Source: Methylobacterium sp. J-090 (GTDB lineage Bacteria; Pseudomonadota; Alphaproteobacteria; Rhizobiales; Beijerinckiaceae). From it: a stretch of DNA of 64,000 bases. A model generated the notes under the pieces. The model was not told where the DNA came from. It saw only the letters and a program-made list of their open reading frames with translations, and did not search any database. The stretch lies in NCBI RefSeq assembly GCF_022829345.1, contig NZ_JAKSXV010000060.1, forward strand, positions 1 to 64,000. Direction: 5' to 3'. Each line of letters opens with the position of its first letter. The first letter of the stretch is position 1. A program made the translations under genes and the position numbers. Below are positions 59,017-64,000 of the stretch, piece by piece.

Positions 59017-59229
59017 ATGTCCTCTTCCGACAACGCGACCACGGCCCGTTTGAACGCCATCTCGGCCGCCTTGCGGATCCCCCTCGACCAGCTCTTCGAG
59101 ACGCCCGCTTCGTGCGAACTCGCGGACGCGAACGAGTGCCTCCGGCTCTGGCGCCTGCTCAGAACCGCGGAAGCGCGCGATCGCGCCCTGGCGGCCCTCC
59201 GCAAGGCGGTGGAGGAGGAAGCGACCTGA
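59017..59229 (+). CDS. Short protein resembling the C-terminal part of HTH regulators
   Basis: 70 residues from the ATG at 59017. The sequence TARLNAISAALRIPLDQLFE matches the fifth-helix end common to XRE-type regulators (IAxALxVPxxxLF), but the helix-turn-helix itself is missing. The rest is helical, with Arg/Glu/Ala, and carries two cysteines. It may be a truncated regulator or a small accessory protein. A longer start exists in the same frame without family support. Confidence 0.45.
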   Translation: MSSSDNATTARLNAISAALRIPLDQLFETPASCELADANECLRLWRLLRTAEARDRALAALRKAVEEEAT

Positions 59230-59271
59230 GCTCCGACCGGCGTTCGGTCGGATTCGCTGGAACGCCGGGAC

Positions 59272-61629
59272 TTAGGCCGCCCGGTCGAGCTCACCCGGCG
59301 CGCGGCCCTGGACCACGGAGGCCGGGCGGCCGATCAGGTAGCCCTGCACGGCGTCGCACCCGATCGCGCGGAGCAGGGCGAGCTGATCGGGGGTCTCCAC
59401 CCCCTCCGCCAGGGTCGCGATGCCCATGTCGCGGCCCATCTGGGTCACGGCCTTGATGACGGCCAGGGACTGCCTGTCGCTCAGGGCCGCGGCGACGAAG
59501 CTCCGGTCGATCTTGATCCGATCGAGGGGGAGGTCGCGCAGGTGGGCCAGGGACGAGTAGCCCGTGCCGAAATCGTCCATGGCGATCCGGATGCCGAGCT
59601 GGCGGAGGGACCGCAGGACGTGGGCGATCTGGCGCCCGTCCTCCACGAGGGCGGTCTCGGTCAGTTCGAGCTCCAGGCGATGCGCGGGCAGGCCGCTGCG
59701 CGCCAGCGCGTCGGTGACGTGGGACAGCAGGCGCGGTGAGCGCAGCTGGACCGCCGACACGTTGACGGCGAGGTGCTGGTCCGCGGGCCAGCGCGCCGCC
59801 TCGCGGCAGGCCTGCTCCAGCACCCACCGCCCGATCGGCACGATCGAGCCGTTGTCTTCGGCGAGGGGAATGAACTCGGCCGGCGAGACCAGCCCGCGAT
59901 GCGGGTGGTTCCAGCGGATCAACGCCTCGTAGGAGACGATCCGATCGTCCGCCAGCGACAGGATCGGCTGGTAGACGAGGTGGAACTGCTGCTGGGCGAG
60001 GGCCGCCCGCAGGTCGTTCTCGAGATGGCCGCGCTCGGCGATCGCCTCGATCATCCCGGGCTGGTAGCTCATCGCCTGCCCGCGCCCGCGGCGCTTGGCC
60101 TCGTAGAGGGCGATGTCGGCCCGCTGCATCAGGTCATCGGGTCCGGTGCTGTCGCGGGCGCTGCAGACGCCGATGCTGCAGCCGATCACCACCGTCACGC
60201 TGTCGAGGGCGTAGGGCCGCTCGATCTCCGCGACGATCCGTTGGGCCAGCGCCTCCCCGAACGCGCCGTCGCCCGGCGCCAGGATCGCGAGCTCGTCGCC
60301 GCCGTGGCGCGCGATGAAGCCCTCCGGGCCGAGGTGACCGCGCAGGCGCGCCGCGACGGCGACGAGGAGCTGGTCGCCGACGGAATGACCGAAGGTGTCG
60401 TTGACGGACTTGAAGCGGTCGAGGTCGAGCAGGAGAAGGGTGGACGGCTCCTGGCTGCGATGGCTGGCGAGCATCCGCTCGCTGAGCCCGCGCCGGTTGC
60501 ACAGCCCCGTCAGGGGATCGTGATAGGCGAGATGCGAGATCTCCTCCTGCGCGCGCCTGTCTCGGGTCACGTCGTCGTAGGTGAGGACGGCGCCGGTCTC
60601 GACGGGCTGGCAGGCGATGGACAGGATGCGGCCGTCCTCGAAATGATGTTCGACCCGGGTCTCTTCCGCCTTGGCCAACCAGAGCCAGTGATTGCGCACC
60701 ACCCGGGCGACCCGGTCGGCATCCCAGCCGTTGGCATCGCCCGTCGCCTGGAGGAACCGATCGAGGCGCATGCCCACGAACATGTCGGCCGGGGCGAGAC
60801 CGAGCATCCCGCACAGGCGCTGGTTGTAGAGCTCGATCGTCCCGGTCCGCGAGATCTTCAGGATGCCGTTCGACATGTTCTGGAGCGCGGTCGCCAGAAC
60901 CGTCAGGTGGGCCGTTTCCTGAGCCTCGAACCGCCGGGTCGCGACCAGGGCGAGGAAGGCCCCGAGGATCAGGATCGCCGCGCCGGCCGCCGTCAGGATG
61001 CTGAGGGACAGCTGGATGTTCGGGAGCATCCGGTCGATGTGCTGTCCCTCGAGGACGGTCCCGGCGAGCGAGATGAAGTGCACCCCGCACACCGCCAGCA
61101 CGATCAGCAGGCACGGCACGCCGTAGGGGTGACGCCCCCGGGGGAGGACGCGCAGCAGGGCGAGGAGCGCCGCGCCCCAGAGGCAGGCGAGGCCGTTGGC
61201 CAGGAGGGACTGGCGCTGGGCGCAGCCCTCGAGGGCCGCCATGCCGGTGATGTGCATCACGCCGATGCCGAGCCCCGACGCCGCGCCGAGGACGCCGCGC
61301 AACCACCGGCCGGACGGCAGCGTCGAGAGGGCGAAGGGCAGGCCGACCGCGAGGACGGCGATCCCGGCCGACACCAGGGTGGTCCCGAAATCGTAGCCCA
61401 GGATGAGGTCGGTTCGGTAGCCGAGCATCGCCATGAAATGCGTCGTCCAGACCCCCAGCCCGGCGGCGAACGCCGCGCCGAGGAGCCAGCGGATGCGTCG
61501 CGCCCGCGGGGCCGCTTCGGCCTTCTGCAGCAGGTGCACCATCAGGCCGGCGCTGAGCGCGCAGATCGTCGCCGCGGCCAGGACGAAGCTGACCGCCTGA
61601 CTTTCCAGAAGCGCGATGAAGGTCGACAT
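59272..61629 (-). CDS. MHYT-PAS-GGDEF-EAL membrane sensor
   Basis: About 785 residues from an ATG at 61629 (GAGG upstream; another ATG is 3 bases earlier). The membrane N-terminus (1-230) has three MHYT-type motifs: THFMAML (63-69), MHITGM (125-130) and VHFISL (183-188), thought to bind a metal or diatomic gas. A PAS-like region follows (about 245-360). The GGDEF domain reads GGDEL at 443-447 and the EAL domain has EALIRW (568-573). Its net role in cyclic di-GMP turnover cannot be decided from sequence. Confidence 0.93.
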   Translation of the reverse strand: MSTFIALLESQAVSFVLAAATICALSAGLMVHLLQKAEAAPRARRIRWLLGAAFAAGLGVWTTHFMAMLGYRTDLILGYDFGTTLVSAGIAVLAVGLPFALSTLPSGRWLRGVLGAASGLGIGVMHITGMAALEGCAQRQSLLANGLACLWGAALLALLRVLPRGRHPYGVPCLLIVLAVCGVHFISLAGTVLEGQHIDRMLPNIQLSLSILTAAGAAILILGAFLALVATRRFEAQETAHLTVLATALQNMSNGILKISRTGTIELYNQRLCGMLGLAPADMFVGMRLDRFLQATGDANGWDADRVARVVRNHWLWLAKAEETRVEHHFEDGRILSIACQPVETGAVLTYDDVTRDRRAQEEISHLAYHDPLTGLCNRRGLSERMLASHRSQEPSTLLLLDLDRFKSVNDTFGHSVGDQLLVAVAARLRGHLGPEGFIARHGGDELAILAPGDGAFGEALAQRIVAEIERPYALDSVTVVIGCSIGVCSARDSTGPDDLMQRADIALYEAKRRGRGQAMSYQPGMIEAIAERGHLENDLRAALAQQQFHLVYQPILSLADDRIVSYEALIRWNHPHRGLVSPAEFIPLAEDNGSIVPIGRWVLEQACREAARWPADQHLAVNVSAVQLRSPRLLSHVTDALARSGLPAHRLELELTETALVEDGRQIAHVLRSLRQLGIRIAMDDFGTGYSSLAHLRDLPLDRIKIDRSFVAAALSDRQSLAVIKAVTQMGRDMGIATLAEGVETPDQLALLRAIGCDAVQGYLIGRPASVVQGRAPGELDRAA

Positions 61630-62016
61630 CATGCCTCGACATCGAGTCAAACACCTTCGCTCTTCCTTAAAATTCATCGTTAAAGAAGCGTCTATCGCGC
61701 CCGGCGGAGCGATTTCCTCAGGCACACGCGCGTCGCCGCCAGGCAACTCCGATGATCACTATGACGTGATGAGAAGGTTTATCCTGTCATCGACGACTCG
61801 ACACAATCTTATCGAGAACATTAAAGCCGCTCTCACGCATACGGCGACCTGAAATCGTCGATGGCCCAGCACCACGGGGGGCAAACCGGGCCGGCGGGTG
61901 GAACTTAACTGGAGCGCGGCCCCCGATCCTGCGCCCTTGTGCGCGTTTCACGGACCGGCCCAAGCTGATATCGAGAAGGCGGTGCCGGGCGGCCTTGCAT
62001 CCTCGGAGCATCATCC
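61630..62016. promoter_or_regulatory. Divergent region between the c-di-GMP sensor and the phytochrome
   Basis: About 390 bases without a gene, AT-richer around 61750-61820. It should hold both promoters. A Shine-Dalgarno-like GGAG (62005-62008) serves the phytochrome TTG start at 62017. No palindromic operator stands out. Confidence 0.4.
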
Positions 62017-64000
62017 TTGAACCAACGGACCGAACGCGCGACGGGCCTCGACCTGACGGTCTGCGACCGCGAGCCCATCCATATCGTCGGCAGCGTGCAG
62101 CCGCACGGGTTCCTCCTCGTCCTCGATGCGGCGAGCCTGACCATCGTCCAGGCCAGCGCGAATGCGCCGGCGGCCGCCGCAGTCGGGACGGCCCTCGACG
62201 GAGCGCTCCCGGAGCTTGCCGCCGTCGTCCGGCGCCATCTCGCGGACCCGGTGGACCAGGACGGCGCCCTCTATCTGCGCACGGTGTGCCTGGGGACCGG
62301 CGCCGACCGGCAGGCCTACGAGGTCGCGGCGCACCGCGTCGGCGGCCTGGTCGTCGTCGAGCTCGAGGAGACGGACGACGCCTCCGGGGATTCCGGCCTG
62401 GATGCCCTGACGCCGAGGCTGCGCGCCTTCGTCCAGAACCTCCACGTGGCGCGCACGGTGGAGGATCTCTGTGCCCTCGTCGCCCAGGACATCCGGCGCA
62501 TCACCGGATTCGACCGGGCCCTGGTGTACCGGTTCGACCGCGACTGGCACGGCACGGTGCTGGCCGAGGACGGCAACGGCGTGCTGCCGTCCTACCTCGA
62601 CCTGCGCTTCCCGGCCTCCGACATCCCGGCCCAGGCGCGCGAGCTCTACCGGCGCAACCGCCTGCGCATCATCCCGGATGCGGGCTACGTGCCGGTTCCG
62701 ATCCGGCCGGCGCTGACGCCGTCGGGACAGCCGCTCGACCTGAGCCAGTCCGTCCTGCGCTCGGTCTCGCCGGTCCATGTCGAGTACATGCGCAACATGG
62801 GCACGATGGCCTCGATGTCCGTCTCGATCCTCGTCGACGGAGCGTTGTGGGGGCTCATTTCCTGCCACAACGGGGAACCCAAGCGGGTCCCGCTCCAGGC
62901 CCGCAACGCCTGCGACGTCCTCACCCAGATCTTCGCCCTGCAACTGTCCGCCCGCGAACGCGGCGACCAGGCCGAGCAACGCCTGGCCCTCGGCGCCGTG
63001 CAATCGCGCCTCCTCGGCTTCATGGCGGAGGAGGACAGCTTCGTCAACGGGCTGCTCAAGCACCCCGAGGACGTGCTGGCGCTGGTGAATGCGGACGGTG
63101 CGGCCATCGTCACCGCGGAGCATTGCCGGCTCCTCGGCGCGACGCCGCGGCAGGAGGAGGTGCGAATCCTGTACGAGTGGCTGTCCGCCAACACCGACGG
63201 GTCAGAGGTCTTCGTCACCGAAAGCCTGTCCGAAGCCTCTCCCGAAGCCAAGGTCTTCCCGCGCGCCGAGGCGTTCACGACCCTCGCCAGCGGCCTGCTG
63301 GCGATCTCCGTATCGAAGCGATACGCGAGCTACATCCTCTGGTTCAGGCCCGAGGTGGTGCGGACGGTGAAATGGGGCGGCAATCCGGTCAAGGCGGTCC
63401 AGCCCGATCCGGCCGGCGGACCCGACCGCCTGCACCCGCGAAAGTCCTTCGCGATCTGGGCGGAGACCCTCAAGGGCCGCTCCCTGCCGTGGTCCGTCTC
63501 CGAGATCGAGGCGGCCAAGGATCTGCGCGCGTCGGTGCTCGGCATCGTGCTGCGCCGGGCCGAGGAGCTCGCCGCCCTGAGCGAGGAACTCCAGCGCTCG
63601 AACCGGGAACTGGAGGCGTTCTCCTACTCGGTCAGCCACGACCTGCGCGCGCCCTTCCGGCACATCGTCGGCTACGCGAACCTCCTGAAGAACCGCGAAT
63701 CGGCCAACCTCTCCGGGAAGGGGCGACACTACGTCGAGACTATCATCGAGGCGGCGTTCTCGGCGGGCACCCTCGTCGACAACCTGCTGTCGTTCTCGCA
63801 GATGGGCCGGCACGCCCTGAACCGGATCTCGGGCGACATGAACACCCTCGTGGAGGAGGTCCGCCGCAAGGTGCTGCGCGACGTGGAGCCCGGCCGCGTC
63901 GTCCGGTGGGAGATCGCGCAGCTGGGACGGGCCTACGCCGATCCCTTCATGCTGCGCCTCGTGCTCGAGAACCTGTTCTCGAACGCGGTGAAGTACACGC
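62017..64000 (+). CDS. Bacteriophytochrome histidine kinase, C-terminus off the window
   Basis: 661 residues are visible, from a TTG start at 62017; the only upstream in-frame sequence, back to a stop at 61966, has no ATG or GTG. The biliverdin-binding Cys16 is in TVCDREPIH, as in BphPs, followed by PAS, GAF (PASDIP at 199-204) and PHY domains, with the PHY-tongue PRKSF at 474-478. The HisKA phospho-acceptor is His541 in SVSHDLRAPF. The HATPase N-box ENLFSNAVKYT is at the edge. Senses red/far-red light. A downstream response regulator may lie outside the window. Confidence 0.93.
   Translation, partial: MNQRTERATGLDLTVCDREPIHIVGSVQPHGFLLVLDAASLTIVQASANAPAAAAVGTALDGALPELAAVVRRHLADPVDQDGALYLRTVCLGTGADRQAYEVAAHRVGGLVVVELEETDDASGDSGLDALTPRLRAFVQNLHVARTVEDLCALVAQDIRRITGFDRALVYRFDRDWHGTVLAEDGNGVLPSYLDLRFPASDIPAQARELYRRNRLRIIPDAGYVPVPIRPALTPSGQPLDLSQSVLRSVSPVHVEYMRNMGTMASMSVSILVDGALWGLISCHNGEPKRVPLQARNACDVLTQIFALQLSARERGDQAEQRLALGAVQSRLLGFMAEEDSFVNGLLKHPEDVLALVNADGAAIVTAEHCRLLGATPRQEEVRILYEWLSANTDGSEVFVTESLSEASPEAKVFPRAEAFTTLASGLLAISVSKRYASYILWFRPEVVRTVKWGGNPVKAVQPDPAGGPDRLHPRKSFAIWAETLKGRSLPWSVSEIEAAKDLRASVLGIVLRRAEELAALSEELQRSNRELEAFSYSVSHDLRAPFRHIVGYANLLKNRESANLSGKGRHYVETIIEAAFSAGTLVDNLLSFSQMGRHALNRISGDMNTLVEEVRRKVLRDVEPGRVVRWEIAQLGRAYADPFMLRLVLENLFSNAVKYT

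Overview
The window is about 64 kb of high-GC DNA from an alphaproteobacterium. The gene order (rpmA/rplU, obgE-proB-proA-nadD-rsfS-rlmH-envC-ctpA-rppH, and SRP RNA-dnaX-ybaB-recR-def-fmt-truA), the methylmalonyl-CoA mutase small subunit and the bacteriophytochrome suggest a Rhizobiales member, probably Methylobacteriaceae. That placement is inferred from content, not from a database search. Most of the window is ordinary chromosome, with accessory material at the left end and scattered small cassettes.

Left end (1-4.7 kb). The first kilobase is clearly lower in GC and carries broken or unrecognised genes. It is followed by a hypothetical gene, a 3' fragment of a tRNA gene resembling tRNA-Arg(CCT), and a large serine recombinase. 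The recombinase starts about 25 bases beyond the point where comM/yifB (Mg-chelatase-like AAA protein) is cut off, just before its Walker A motif. The simplest reading is that a serine-recombinase element integrated into comM and that the window starts inside it.

Housekeeping block 1 (4.8-24.9 kb). SRP RNA, dnaX, ybaB, pckA (opposite strand), recR, def, fmt, truA, a five-helix membrane protein, dapE, a ThiF/MoeB-like E1 enzyme, a DUF1186/SEC-C protein, then pheT and pheS separated by a two-gene HEPN-like cassette. rplT, rpmI, a WD40 protein and a YoaK-family membrane protein follow.

Middle (25-49 kb). A lone receiver protein, a LysR regulator divergent from an MFS exporter, and a ROK-type kinase whose halves look circularly permuted. 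Then comes the long minus-strand cluster for RNA decapping (rppH), cell-envelope division functions (a divergent polysaccharide deacetylase, ctpA, envC), ribosome maturation (rlmH, rsfS, obgE), NAD (nadD) and proline (proA, proB) synthesis, and ribosomal proteins L27/L21. A DUF853 ATPase and a small glycine-rich protein are divergent neighbours. An OlsB-like N-acyltransferase sits beside an acyltransferase-3 membrane protein. Next are an NAD-dependent epimerase-like protein, queG and a glutathione transferase.

Right end (49-64 kb). uppP (undecaprenyl-PP phosphatase), mcmB, two small secreted proteins, a PAS-GGDEF diguanylate cyclase, an autotransporter whose passenger carries PAP2 phosphatase motifs, a decayed PAS gene, and an MHYT-PAS-GGDEF-EAL protein divergent from a bacteriophytochrome histidine kinase that runs off the window.

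Best leads: the comM junction, the HEPN-like pair inside pheST, the permuted ROK protein and the PAP2 autotransporter.
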